Position numbers and translations under genes: made by a program
Source: Flavobacteriaceae bacterium
Lineage (GTDB): Bacteria; Bacteroidota; Bacteroidia; Flavobacteriales; Flavobacteriaceae
Reading direction: 5' to 3'
DNA: 64,000 nucleotides
Assembly: GCA_018608625.1 (NCBI GenBank)
Contig: JABAZC010000058.1
Span: 22,333 to 86,332 of the forward strand
Shown here: positions 51,313 to 60,302 of the stretch, piece by piece
How the letters are laid out: each line of letters starts with the position of its first letter
Numbering within the stretch: position 1 is the stretch's first letter
Notes under the pieces: model-generated
The model's database searches: none
What the model saw: only the letters and a program-made list of their open reading frames with translations
What the model was told of the DNA's origin: nothing

Positions 51313-52362
51313 TTAGATGATCAGCATGGCATCACCATAACTATAAAATTTGTATTTTTCCTTAACTGCTTCTTCATAAGCCTTTTTTACAAAATCATGT
51401 CCGCCAAATGCGGCAGTCATCATTAAAAGTGTTGATTTTGGTGTGTGAAAATTAGTGATCATACAGTTTGCTATTGAGAATTCATATGGTGGGAAAATAA
51501 ATTTATTCGTCCATCCTGAATAATCATTCAGATTTCCTTTAGAAGATACGGAGCTCTCAATTGCCCGCATGGCGGTTGTACCTACTGCACAGATTCTACG
51601 TTTTTCTTTAAGTGCTGTATTTGTTTTATCTGCTGTTTGGATTGGTATAATGATTTCCTCACTATCCATTTTATGTTTAGATAAATCTTCAACTTCTACT
51701 GGATTAAACGTCCCTAAGCCAACATGTAGTGTGACCTCAGCGAAGTTAATTCCTTTTATCTCTAGGCGTTTTAATAAGTGTTTTGAAAAATGCAGTCCAG
51801 CTGTTGGAGCTGCGACAGCCCCTTCATTTTTAGCATAAATTGTTTGATAACGTTCCTCATCCTCAGGCTCAACCTCACGATTGATGTATTTTGGCAACGG
51901 TGTTTGACCAAGCTGAGTTAGTTTTTTCCTGAACTCCTCATAGGATCCATCATATAAAAAACGTAGTGTACGTCCTCTTGATGTTGTATTGTCAATCACT
52001 TCAGCGACCAACATTTCATCCTCACCAAAATAGAGTTTATTACCTATTCTAATCTTACGAGCAGGGTCTACTAATACATCCCATAAACGTTGCTCCGCAT
52101 TTAATTCTCTAAGAAGAAATACCTCTATTCGCGCACCTGTTTTTTCTTTATTACCAAACAAGCGAGCTGGAAACACTTTAGTGTCGTTCAGAATCATTAC
52201 ATCATCCTCGTTGAAGTAATCAATCAAGTCCTTAAACTGTTTATGCTCAATGGTTTGTTTTTCACGATTCAAGACCATAAGACGTGACTCATCTCTGTGT
52301 TCAGAAGGGTATTCTGCTAATAATTCGTCTGGTAATTCAAAGTTAAAATGCGATAATTTCAT
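51313..52362 (-). CDS. queA: S-adenosylmethionine:tRNA ribosyltransferase-isomerase
   Basis: [47 protein letters not shown]. Confidence 0.97.
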   Translation of the reverse strand: MKLSHFNFELPDELLAEYPSEHRDESRLMVLNREKQTIEHKQFKDLIDYFNEDDVMILNDTKVFPARLFGNKEKTGARIEVFLLRELNAEQRLWDVLVDPARKIRIGNKLYFGEDEMLVAEVIDNTTSRGRTLRFLYDGSYEEFRKKLTQLGQTPLPKYINREVEPEDEERYQTIYAKNEGAVAAPTAGLHFSKHLLKRLEIKGINFAEVTLHVGLGTFNPVEVEDLSKHKMDSEEIIIPIQTADKTNTALKEKRRICAVGTTAMRAIESSVSSKGNLNDYSGWTNKFIFPPYEFSIANCMITNFHTPKSTLLMMTAAFGGHDFVKKAYEEAVKEKYKFYSYGDAMLII

Positions 52363-52437
52363 GCTTGGTTTTTATATTTTCAAGTAGCGAATATACAACC
52401 TCAAAATAGGGGTTGTCAAGTATTTGAACTATTATTT

Positions 52438-53664
52438 TTAAGATTCGTAGATATTGAAACCTAATTCTAATAAATTTTCCCAAAAATCAGGGAAGGATTT
52501 AGAAACAACCTCAGCTTCTTTTATAGAAAAAGAAGTTAAAAGTACGAGAGGCGCAAACGCCATAGCCATACGATGATCGTTAAACGTTTCTACAGTACAG
52601 CCGGAAACTAATGGCTTTGGGTCTAAAAGAAACAAGCTATCACTAGTTATATTAAGGTCCGTGCCAAATTTATAAATCTCACTTTTCAATGCCTCTAAAC
52701 GGTCTGTTTCTTTGATTTTTAGGGTGTGTAATCCGGTGAGACGGCATTGTATTTGAAGCCCTAAACAAGTTACTACAATTGTTTGAGCAATATCTGGAGC
52801 ATTGGCTAAGTCGGAATGGATCGATATAGGCAACGATTTGTTTATTTTTTTTAAAATGATTTTAGAGCCTTCAAAAGTAGTTTCGACTCCCATTTGTTTA
52901 TAGATATCTTTCAGAACTGCATCGCCTTGTAGGCTGTCTTTTTTGTAAGTGCTCAGACGAACTTGAGTGCCTGGGGGACTCAATGCGATAATACTGTAAA
53001 AATAAGAAGCAGAAGACCAGTCAGATTCTACAGTGAGAGTTTTTAAATCGGTCTCTAAATAAGGGTTTACATTGATGGTTTGACCTTCAAAAGACGTCTC
53101 AACTCCAATTTGTTCTAATAATGATAGGGTCATATTGATGTAGGGAACCGATGTGATTTTTCCTTCGAGATGTAGCTTCAATCCATTTTCAAGCTTTGTA
53201 GCCATGAGTACTAATGCTGAAATGTATTGGCTACTTACATTTGCCTTCATTCGAACCTCATCTTTAAACAACCGTTTGCCTGTTATTCGCAGAGGAGGGT
53301 AGCCCTCTTGGCTAGCATATTCAATATCTGCTCCTAAGTCTCTGAGGGCATCGACTAGTATTTTGATGGGGCGTTCTTGCATTCGCTGAGAACCCGTCAA
53401 TAGTATTGTACTGCCTTCTAATGTTGCGAAATATGCTGTCAGGAAACGCATTGCCGTACCCGCATGATGGATATCTACAGTATTAGATTCCGTACTTAAT
53501 GCCTTAAGCATATACTGGCTGTCATCTGAATTAGAGATATTTTGTACTTCTAAACTACTAAAAAGAGCTTTAAGTAATAAAAGTCGGTTGGATTCACTTT
53601 TAGACCCTGTAATGGTAAGATCTGTACTTGAATTTATTTTTGAATTTTGGAGTTGAAGCTGCAA
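52438..53664 (-). CDS. aroA: 3-phosphoshikimate 1-carboxyvinyltransferase
   Basis: GSKSESNRLLLLKAL; HAGTAMRFLTAY; IKETDRLEALKSE; FNDHRMAMAFAPL. Confidence 0.96.
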   Translation of the reverse strand: MQLQLQNSKINSSTDLTITGSKSESNRLLLLKALFSSLEVQNISNSDDSQYMLKALSTESNTVDIHHAGTAMRFLTAYFATLEGSTILLTGSQRMQERPIKILVDALRDLGADIEYASQEGYPPLRITGKRLFKDEVRMKANVSSQYISALVLMATKLENGLKLHLEGKITSVPYINMTLSLLEQIGVETSFEGQTINVNPYLETDLKTLTVESDWSSASYFYSIIALSPPGTQVRLSTYKKDSLQGDAVLKDIYKQMGVETTFEGSKIILKKINKSLPISIHSDLANAPDIAQTIVVTCLGLQIQCRLTGLHTLKIKETDRLEALKSEIYKFGTDLNITSDSLFLLDPKPLVSGCTVETFNDHRMAMAFAPLVLLTSFSIKEAEVVSKSFPDFWENLLELGFNIYES

Positions 53665-53666
53665 AT

Positions 53667-53993
53667 CTATTTTAGTTTTTCGTTGCTATGGTGGCGGTTG
53701 TGATCCCTATTGGTTTTTAACTGTAGTTTTTTGTCAAAAGCTTCTTGTAAATTTACACTTGTTTGGTTGGCTAAACAGAGAACAACAAATAAAACATCTG
53801 CAAGTTCTTCTCCAAGATCTTTATTTTTGTCACTTTCTTTTTCACTTTGCTCGCCATAGCGTCGAGAAATAATACGGGCTACTTCCCCTACTTCCTCAGT
53901 AAGCTGCGCCATGTTTGTCAGTTCGTTAAAATAGCGAACTCCGTGGTTATTGATCCAATTATCAACTACTTTTTGTGCGTTTTGAAGGTCCAT
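53667..53993 (-). CDS. MazG-like nucleotide pyrophosphohydrolase
   Basis: LTEEVGEVARIISRRYG...DLGEELADVLFVVLCLAN. Confidence 0.93.
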   Translation of the reverse strand: MDLQNAQKVVDNWINNHGVRYFNELTNMAQLTEEVGEVARIISRRYGEQSEKESDKNKDLGEELADVLFVVLCLANQTSVNLQEAFDKKLQLKTNRDHNRHHSNEKLK

Positions 53994-54085
53994 TTATTTA
54001 GAATTATATGACTACTAAATTAGTCAATCTTCAAATTAAATCAAATTAAATCAACCACTAATAGTAATGGAAAAACAATAAATTA

Positions 54086-54535
54086 TCAGCGTTCTTTCGT
54101 GTCGATAATTATAGTCACAGGCCCGTCATTTGTCAGTGCTACTTTCATGTTAGCACCAAATTTACCTGTGTGAATTGTTTGATCTAAATCTGCTTCAAAT
54201 TGCTTTATAAATTGTTTGTAAAGTGGTTTGGCGATTTCTGGCTTTGCAGCTTTGATATAACTTGGTCGGTTTCCTTTTTTGGTTTGTGCATACAATGTAA
54301 ACTGACTCACTACTAAAGCGTCCCCTGCAATATCTTTGAGCGAACTATTCATCACCCCTTCGGCATCATTAAAAATACGGAGATTTGAAAGTTTATTACT
54401 TAACCAGCTAATGTCATCACTAGTGTCCGTGTCTATGATTCCCAAAAATACTACTAATCCAGACTCCATCTCGGCGATATTGATACATTCAACAGAAACG
54501 ATTGCTTGGGAAACACGTTGAATTACCGCTCTCAT
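54086..54535 (-). CDS. dtd: D-aminoacyl-tRNA deacylase
   Basis: MRAVIQRVSQAIVSVE; VVSQFTLYAQTKKGNRPSY; TGKFGANMKVALTNDGPVTI. Confidence 0.97.
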   Translation of the reverse strand: MRAVIQRVSQAIVSVECINIAEMESGLVVFLGIIDTDTSDDISWLSNKLSNLRIFNDAEGVMNSSLKDIAGDALVVSQFTLYAQTKKGNRPSYIKAAKPEIAKPLYKQFIKQFEADLDQTIHTGKFGANMKVALTNDGPVTIIIDTKER

Positions 54536-55506
54536 TTTGGTTCGTAATTATCAGTTCGGTAATGCTCTTCATCGCCCTCTAATATTTGTGTGTAGCTTTT
54601 GTAGCGAGATGCTGCAACTTGGTTGTTTTCTATGGCTGATTTTACAGCGCACTGTGGCTCGTGTAAATGCAAACAATTATTAAACTTGCACGACTGCTTT
54701 AATGCAAATAGCTCTGGGAAGTAATTATCCAACTCGGAGGGTTCCATATCTACAACTCCAAACCCTTTGATTCCAGGTGTATCTATAATTTGAGCTTCAA
54801 AACTGAGATCAAACATTTCGGCAAAAGTAGTGGTGTGCTGCCCTTGTTTATGCTGATCAGAAATCTCTTTTGTCTTAATATTTAAGCCAGGCTCAATACT
54901 ATTAACTAAAGTGGATTTCCCAACACCCGAATGTCCAGCAAACATGCTTGACTTCCCAGTCATGAGGCTTTTCACGGCTTCAATGTTTTCACCTGTTTTA
55001 GCAGAGATACTTAAACACTGATATCCTATCCCTTCATAAAGGGTTGTTAGGTCCTTGACAATATCTTTAGTATTAGCATCATTTACGTCTACCTTATTAA
55101 AAAGCAACACTGCTTTAATTGAATACGCCTCGGTAGTCGCTAAAAAACGATCAATAAAACTTGTAAAGGTAGGGGGGTTATCAATAGTGACTAACAGAAA
55201 AACTTGATCAATATTACTAGCAATAATATGCGTTTGCTTCGAGAGATTGACTGATTTTCTAACGATGTAATTTTTGCGCGAATGTATTGTTTTAATGACC
55301 CCTGTTTGGGTATTATTACTAGTTTCTAAATCAAAATCTACCACATCTCCAACTGCTAAAGGGTTCGTGCTTTTGATACCCTGAATACGGAACTTTCCTT
55401 TTATACGGCAGTCATAAAACGTTCCGTCTTGTGCCTTAATCGAGTACCAACTTCCGGTAGATTTATATACGATTCCTGTCATTCTTATTTTTAAATATCT
55501 TCGCAA
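54532..55506 (-). CDS. rsgA: Ribosome small subunit-dependent GTPase A
   Basis: FAGHSGVGKSTLVNSIEP; QHTTTFAEMF; IDTPGIKGFG (circularly permuted GTPase). Confidence 0.97.
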   Translation of the reverse strand: MRRYLKIRMTGIVYKSTGSWYSIKAQDGTFYDCRIKGKFRIQGIKSTNPLAVGDVVDFDLETSNNTQTGVIKTIHSRKNYIVRKSVNLSKQTHIIASNIDQVFLLVTIDNPPTFTSFIDRFLATTEAYSIKAVLLFNKVDVNDANTKDIVKDLTTLYEGIGYQCLSISAKTGENIEAVKSLMTGKSSMFAGHSGVGKSTLVNSIEPGLNIKTKEISDQHKQGQHTTTFAEMFDLSFEAQIIDTPGIKGFGVVDMEPSELDNYFPELFALKQSCKFNNCLHLHEPQCAVKSAIENNQVAASRYKSYTQILEGDEEHYRTDNYEPK

Positions 55507-55545
55507 AGAAACAAATTTCTTTTAAGACCTCATTTCTATGTAAAC

Positions 55546-55575
55546 AAAAAAGGCTCGCAATGCGAGCCTTTTTTT
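55546..55575. terminator. Bidirectional terminator at the end of the aromatic operon
   Basis: A-run, GGCTCGCAATGCGAGCC, T7. Confidence 0.9.
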
Positions 55576-56674
55576 ATTTATTCAAGATTTTCTCTTGATG
55601 ATTGATCGATTCTTGGTGTATCGCCTTAAATAATTTGAGTATAAACTCTTCACTTAAATTGTACTGCTCCCCTTCAAGGACCATTTTACCTAAAATTTCA
55701 TTCCATCGCTTACTTTGTAAAACAGCAACATTCTTTTGTTTTTTAAGAGAACCGATTCCCTCTGCTACTTTCATTCGCTTTCCTAAAGTATCAAGTAGCT
55801 GATTATCCATTACATCAATTTGAGCACGTAAATTTTGGAGTTGATCGTTATAATCTGCTTCTGGCGTTGATTCTTTTCTGATTTTTAGATCTTTCATAAT
55901 CTGAATCAATGAAGCTGGCGTTACTTGTTGTGCTGCATCACTCCACGCATTATCTGGGTCAAAATGAGTTTCAATCATAAGACCATCAAAATTTAAATCT
56001 AAAGCTGTTTGTGAAACATCAAAAATCATATCACGGTTTCCTGTGATGTGAGATGGGTCGTTAATCAATGGAAGGTCTGGAAACTTTGTTTGAAGTTCTA
56101 TTGCCATTTGCCATTCTGGTGTGTTTCTGTATTTAGTTTTCTCATATGATGAAAACCCTCTGTGAATGACTCCTAAGTTTTTTATATCTGCTGTTGCCAA
56201 TCGTTCAACTGCTCCAAGCCATAATGCTAAATCAGGATTTACAGGGTTTTTAACTAAAACAATTTTATCGGTGCCATTTAATGCATCTGCAATTTCTTGC
56301 ACAATAAATGGACTCACCGTTGAGCGCGCACCAATCCAAAGCAAATCGATATCGTGCTCTAAAGCTAATTCTACATGGGCTCTATTAGCAACCTCAGTAG
56401 CTGTTTTTAAACCGGTCTCTGCTTTTACTTTTTGAAGCCATTTTAGACCTAATGCGCCAACCCCTTCAAAATTTCCTGGACGCGTACGGGGCTTCCAAAT
56501 TCCAGCACGGTAGTAGTTAACATCCGTATTTTTTAGCTCATGAGCAATTTTTAATACTTGCTCTTCGGTTTCAGCACTGCAGGGTCCCGCGATAACTAAG
56601 GGGTGGTCTAGGTTTAAGTCATTCAACCAACTTCTGAGTTCTTTTTTATTTTCCATTTTTTTATTTTTAAGCAA
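55574..56674 (-). CDS. Bifunctional DAHP synthase/chorismate mutase
   Basis: DHPLVIAGPCSAETEEQVL; IWKPRTRPGNFEGVGALGLKWL; chorismate mutase type II C-terminus LRAQIDVMDNQLLDTLGKRMKVAEGIGSLKKQKN. Confidence 0.96.
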   Translation of the reverse strand: MLKNKKMENKKELRSWLNDLNLDHPLVIAGPCSAETEEQVLKIAHELKNTDVNYYRAGIWKPRTRPGNFEGVGALGLKWLQKVKAETGLKTATEVANRAHVELALEHDIDLLWIGARSTVSPFIVQEIADALNGTDKIVLVKNPVNPDLALWLGAVERLATADIKNLGVIHRGFSSYEKTKYRNTPEWQMAIELQTKFPDLPLINDPSHITGNRDMIFDVSQTALDLNFDGLMIETHFDPDNAWSDAAQQVTPASLIQIMKDLKIRKESTPEADYNDQLQNLRAQIDVMDNQLLDTLGKRMKVAEGIGSLKKQKNVAVLQSKRWNEILGKMVLEGEQYNLSEEFILKLFKAIHQESINHQEKILNK

Positions 56675-57518
56675 TTCCTTTTAGTATTTTTTTTATGTGA
56701 TTTGTGTTTTTCATCTCGGAATATACAGCATCAAAATCATCATTTTCAATATATGCTTTAAATTGATTTAAGTTTTGAATATACTCATTAAGAGTTTCTA
56801 TAACGTTCTCTTTATTTTGTTCGAAAATCGGAGTCCACATCGCTGGTGAACTTTTAGCTAATCGAACTGTAGATTCAAATCCACTTCCAGCCATATCAAA
56901 GATATTTGACTCATTTTTTTCTTTATCAATTACTGTCTTACCTAACATAAAGGAACTAATATGTGATAGATGTGACACATATGCTATGTGTTTATCGTGA
57001 TCAATAGCTTTCATGTATCTAATATGCATTCCCATTGTTTCAAAAAGCGCTATAGCCTTTCCTGCGAGCACTGTTGAAGTTTGATTTAATTCACAGATAA
57101 TATTAGTTTTGTTCTTAAACAATCCTTTTAACGCTGCGGAAGGGCCTGAAAACTCAGTTCCAGCAATAGGGTGTGTTGCTAAGAAATTAGCGCGTTTAGG
57201 GTGTGCAGCAACTGCCTCACAGATTGCTTGTTTGGTAGACCCCATGTCAATCACAATAGCTTGATTAGGTATCAAATCTAAAACCTGTATCAATACATTA
57301 ATCGCTGTATTTACAGGAAGAGCTATCAAGACAAGTTCGGCAGAACTTACGGATGCTAAATCGCCGGTTTGATCGATTATACCTAGCTTTAATGCTTCCT
57401 TTAAATGCGCATCATTTTGGTCAATTCCAGAAATATAAACTCCAGGGAAATGACTCTTGAGATCTAATGCAAAGCTTCCACCTATTAACCCAACCCCTAT
57501 GATGCTTATATGTTTCAT
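56667..57518 (-). CDS. tyrA: Prephenate dehydrogenase
   Basis: ISIIGVGLIGGSFALDLK; DMGSTKQAI; THPIAGTEFSGP. Confidence 0.95.
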   Translation of the reverse strand: MKHISIIGVGLIGGSFALDLKSHFPGVYISGIDQNDAHLKEALKLGIIDQTGDLASVSSAELVLIALPVNTAINVLIQVLDLIPNQAIVIDMGSTKQAICEAVAAHPKRANFLATHPIAGTEFSGPSAALKGLFKNKTNIICELNQTSTVLAGKAIALFETMGMHIRYMKAIDHDKHIAYVSHLSHISSFMLGKTVIDKEKNESNIFDMAGSGFESTVRLAKSSPAMWTPIFEQNKENVIETLNEYIQNLNQFKAYIENDDFDAVYSEMKNTNHIKKILKGIA

Positions 57519-58657
57519 AATACGCGTTTTATAGCCAATTCAATAGACTCACTTGGAGCACATAATGAAAAGCGTATGTAGCCCTCTCCATTGGTTCCGA
57601 ATATGGTTCCAGGTGCAATAAACAAGTGGTAATCATGTAGTATTTTATCAATAAATGCTTCGGACTTAAGCCCTCTAGGCAATTTAGCCCATACAAACAT
57701 TCCTGAGGTATTTGTTTCAAAGGTGCAATTTAAAGCCGTTGCCAATTCCCATACCAGTTTCCGGCGTTCTGAATAAATGAGATTCAAGTCGCTAAACCAA
57801 TTTTTGGAGCTATTTAGAGCTTCAATTGCTCCTTTTTGAATACCATAAAACATCCCAGAATCCATATTGCTTTTAACTTTAATAACATTGTCTAGATGCG
57901 CTTTAGCACCTGTTAACATTCCCACACGCCATCCAGCCATATTAAATGTTTTACTTAAAGAGTTCAATTCTAAACAAACCTGCTCAGCGCCTTCAACATT
58001 AAAAATACTAGAGGGTTGGTTATTTAAAATAAAGCTGTAGGGATTGTCATTGATAAGGAGTATCTCATTCTTTTTTGCAAAATCAACAAGTCCTTTTAAA
58101 ATCTTTTTGTTTCCCAAAGTACCCGTGGGCATGTGCGGGTAGTTAATCCACATTAATTTGACCTTAGACACATCCATAGCCTCTAGAGAAACTAAGTCTG
58201 GCTGCCAATTAGAGGTTGAGTTTAAATCGTAAAAAACAGGAGTAGCTCCTACTAACTTTGTCACAGACGTATACGTGGGATAGCCTGGGTTTGGGATCAA
58301 GACCGCATCCCCTTGGTTAAGGTATGCCATTGAAATATGCATAATCCCTTCTTTGCTTCCGATCAATGGGAGCACTTGGTTTTGAGGGTTTAGTGATATA
58401 TTATAATGCGCTTTATAAAAATTTGCCATTGCCAAGCGAAGTGCTGGTAATCCTTGATAACTTTGATACTTGTGAGCAGAGGCATCCGACAAACTATCTG
58501 TAATTGCAGTAATCACAGCTTTTGGTGGGGCTAGGTCTGGACTGCCTATTCCTAAATTAATAATAGGAGCTCCGGCCGCCTTAAGGGCATTTACCTCTCT
58601 TAATTTTTTAGAGAAGTAGTATTCTTCAACTGTGTGTAAGCGATCGGCAGTTATCAT
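57515..58657 (-). CDS. Class I/II pyridoxal-phosphate aminotransferase
   Basis: INLGIGSPDLAPP; LSKTFNMAGWRVGMLTG. Confidence 0.95.
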   Translation of the reverse strand: MITADRLHTVEEYYFSKKLREVNALKAAGAPIINLGIGSPDLAPPKAVITAITDSLSDASAHKYQSYQGLPALRLAMANFYKAHYNISLNPQNQVLPLIGSKEGIMHISMAYLNQGDAVLIPNPGYPTYTSVTKLVGATPVFYDLNSTSNWQPDLVSLEAMDVSKVKLMWINYPHMPTGTLGNKKILKGLVDFAKKNEILLINDNPYSFILNNQPSSIFNVEGAEQVCLELNSLSKTFNMAGWRVGMLTGAKAHLDNVIKVKSNMDSGMFYGIQKGAIEALNSSKNWFSDLNLIYSERRKLVWELATALNCTFETNTSGMFVWAKLPRGLKSEAFIDKILHDYHLFIAPGTIFGTNGEGYIRFSLCAPSESIELAIKRVL

Positions 58658-59484
58658 TATTTTTTCGCGTTTTTATATTCTCCTAATATTTTAAATTCTT
58701 CAGCCATGATTTTCATGATCGCTTTTCCTTTTTCATAATCCGAGTATGCTTCAAAAGTAATATCAACAAAAAAGGCGTATTTCCACGGCGTATCAATTTT
58801 AGGAAGTGATTGGATTTTAGTCAGGTTTAAATTACAATCACTCATCACATTGAGCATGGCAGCTAGACTTCCTCGCTTATGATCTAATAGAAATTTTACA
58901 GACGCTTTATTTACAGATTTAGTGTTTTTTAAATCAGAAACTCTTTCTACAATCACAAAGCGTGTTTCATTGTGTTTAATGGTTTGTATGCTCTCTGCTA
59001 AAATATCTAAATCAAATAGGTGGGCAGCTTCTAAACTGGCTATTGCAGCGACCCCCACAATTTTACCCTCATAAATTCGTTTGGCAACTTCAGCAGTGTC
59101 CGTATCCTCAATTAATTTAATGTGGGGGTACTGTTTGAAGAACGCCTTACATTGCAACAAAGCCATTGGATGTGAAAACACTTCTTTGATGTCACTAATG
59201 TTTTGACCTCTCAGAGCCATCAAGTTGTGTTGTATCTCTAGGAAATACTCCCCTGTTATATATAAATTTTGATCATCAATGTGAGCATAGTTTGGTATTA
59301 TTGAACCTGCAATAGAGTTTTCTAATGCCATGACGGCCATGTCGGTGTGTTTGGATGCCAGGCTGTCTACTACCTCTCCAAATGAAAGATAGGGTTGCAC
59401 CTCAACAACTTCCTCAAAATACGTCTGAGAGACGATGTAATGAAAAGACCCTTCTATACCCTGTATGCCTACTCTTTTTTTCAT
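58657..59484 (-). CDS. pheA: Prephenate dehydratase
   Basis: VGIQGIEGSFHYIVSQTYF; LENSIAGSI; ETRFVIVER; ACT domain. Confidence 0.95.
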   Translation of the reverse strand: MKKRVGIQGIEGSFHYIVSQTYFEEVVEVQPYLSFGEVVDSLASKHTDMAVMALENSIAGSIIPNYAHIDDQNLYITGEYFLEIQHNLMALRGQNISDIKEVFSHPMALLQCKAFFKQYPHIKLIEDTDTAEVAKRIYEGKIVGVAAIASLEAAHLFDLDILAESIQTIKHNETRFVIVERVSDLKNTKSVNKASVKFLLDHKRGSLAAMLNVMSDCNLNLTKIQSLPKIDTPWKYAFFVDITFEAYSDYEKGKAIMKIMAEEFKILGEYKNAKK

Positions 59485-59513
59485 AAAAAAAAATCTCGAT
59501 GTTTACATCGAGA
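59485..59513 (-). terminator. Leader terminator (attenuator) of the pheA operon
   Basis: Minus strand TCTCGATG-TAAA-CATCGAGA then T9, directly followed by the pheA ATG. Confidence 0.88.
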
Positions 59514-59540
59514 CTTATATTTAAAATTTATATTGATAAA

Positions 59541-59618
59541 TTATACACACAATGCCACGATTTCTTTTCTAAAAAAGAAATAATAAAAGCTATAAAAAAT
59601 ATAATTTGCGTTTATCAT
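59541..59618 (-). CDS. Predicted Phe/Tyr-rich leader peptide (25 aa)
   Basis: ATG..TAA encodes MINANYIFYSFYYFFFRKEIVALCV; 5 Phe and 4 Tyr within residues 6-16, upstream of the pheA leader terminator. Confidence 0.8.
   Translation of the reverse strand: MINANYIFYSFYYFFFRKEIVALCV
59560..59581 (-). promoter_or_regulatory. Leader hairpin 1 overlapping the Phe codons (pause/anti-antiterminator candidate)
   Basis: Minus strand ATTTCTTTT-TTAG-AAAAGAAAT, perfect 9 bp. Confidence 0.6.
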
Positions 59619-59636
59619 AAGTAATTAATTGTTAAG

Positions 59637-59644
59637 CTAAAGTA
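59637..59644 (-). promoter_or_regulatory. Candidate -7 box (TACTTTAG) for the pheA leader transcript
   Basis: 7 of 8 match to TAnnTTTG, about 20 nt upstream of the leader ATG. Confidence 0.4.
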
Positions 59645-60172
59645 TCTATTTTTATTATAACTTAATATTTAATTTCTTTTTTTTCTTGTTCTGTTGCCAG
59701 AATTGCAGATAATTTAACAAAACAAGGCATGAATTAATTAAATGCTATTTTTTTTGGATTTATTACACAATACATTTAATAGCCATCACTGAGAGTAAGC
59801 TCTAAATGTGATGATTAAAGAAATCTGTCAATCTAAAAAATGCTAACCCGAATAGTATTGGTATAGTTCTAAAACTGGAAGCATGTAAACACTTTTACAT
59901 CTATAAAATTTCTAATATCGACTGTTAAAAATTATTATTGATTAAAAATGATATAGAGACTAGTTCTATGGTGCTGCGAAAAATTGACCCCTTTTAAAAA
60001 TAAGTATCTCTAAGCTTCTCTGGCAAAGACCCAACAAAAAAAAGGAAACAGAAAAATACCAAACTAGTACCACGCCCATCACGGATGTGTTTGACTACAA
60101 AATTAAAACCAGGTAAGTTGTTTCAATATAAAACCAATATACTTAAAGTTTTTTTATTAATTCTATATTCTG

Positions 60173-60180
60173 TAAATTTG
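60173..60180 (+). promoter_or_regulatory. -7 box (TAAATTTG) upstream of the SAM-II/metK transcript
   Basis: Exact TAnnTTTG match. Confidence 0.6.
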
Positions 60181-60190
60181 CATTTATAAT

Positions 60191-60243
60191 ATAGAGGACA
60201 AATTTGATCTGATTGCAACCTCATTAAAAAACAGCTAAAGCAG
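60191..60243 (+). ncRNA. SAM-II-like riboswitch
   Basis: ATAGAGGACAAATTTGATCTGATTGCAACCTCATTAAAAAACAGCTAAAGCAG: P1 GAGG/CCTC, loop CTGATTGC with pseudoknot partner GCTAAAGCAG; resembles the characterised metX/metA SAM-II core (..ATTGCAA...TAAA..GCTAAA..); lies 60 nt upstream of metK. Confidence 0.8.
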
Positions 60244-60302
60244 TAACACTACTTCTCTATAGCCCTGCAATTTTATTACTTTGTTATCATAAAAAATTAG
60301 TT

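Noticed and set aside
59395-59583. 62-aa + strand ORF across the pheA start and leader
   Set aside because: Antisense to the pheA N-terminus and the attenuator hairpin; no similarity recognised; explained by the minus-strand leader.
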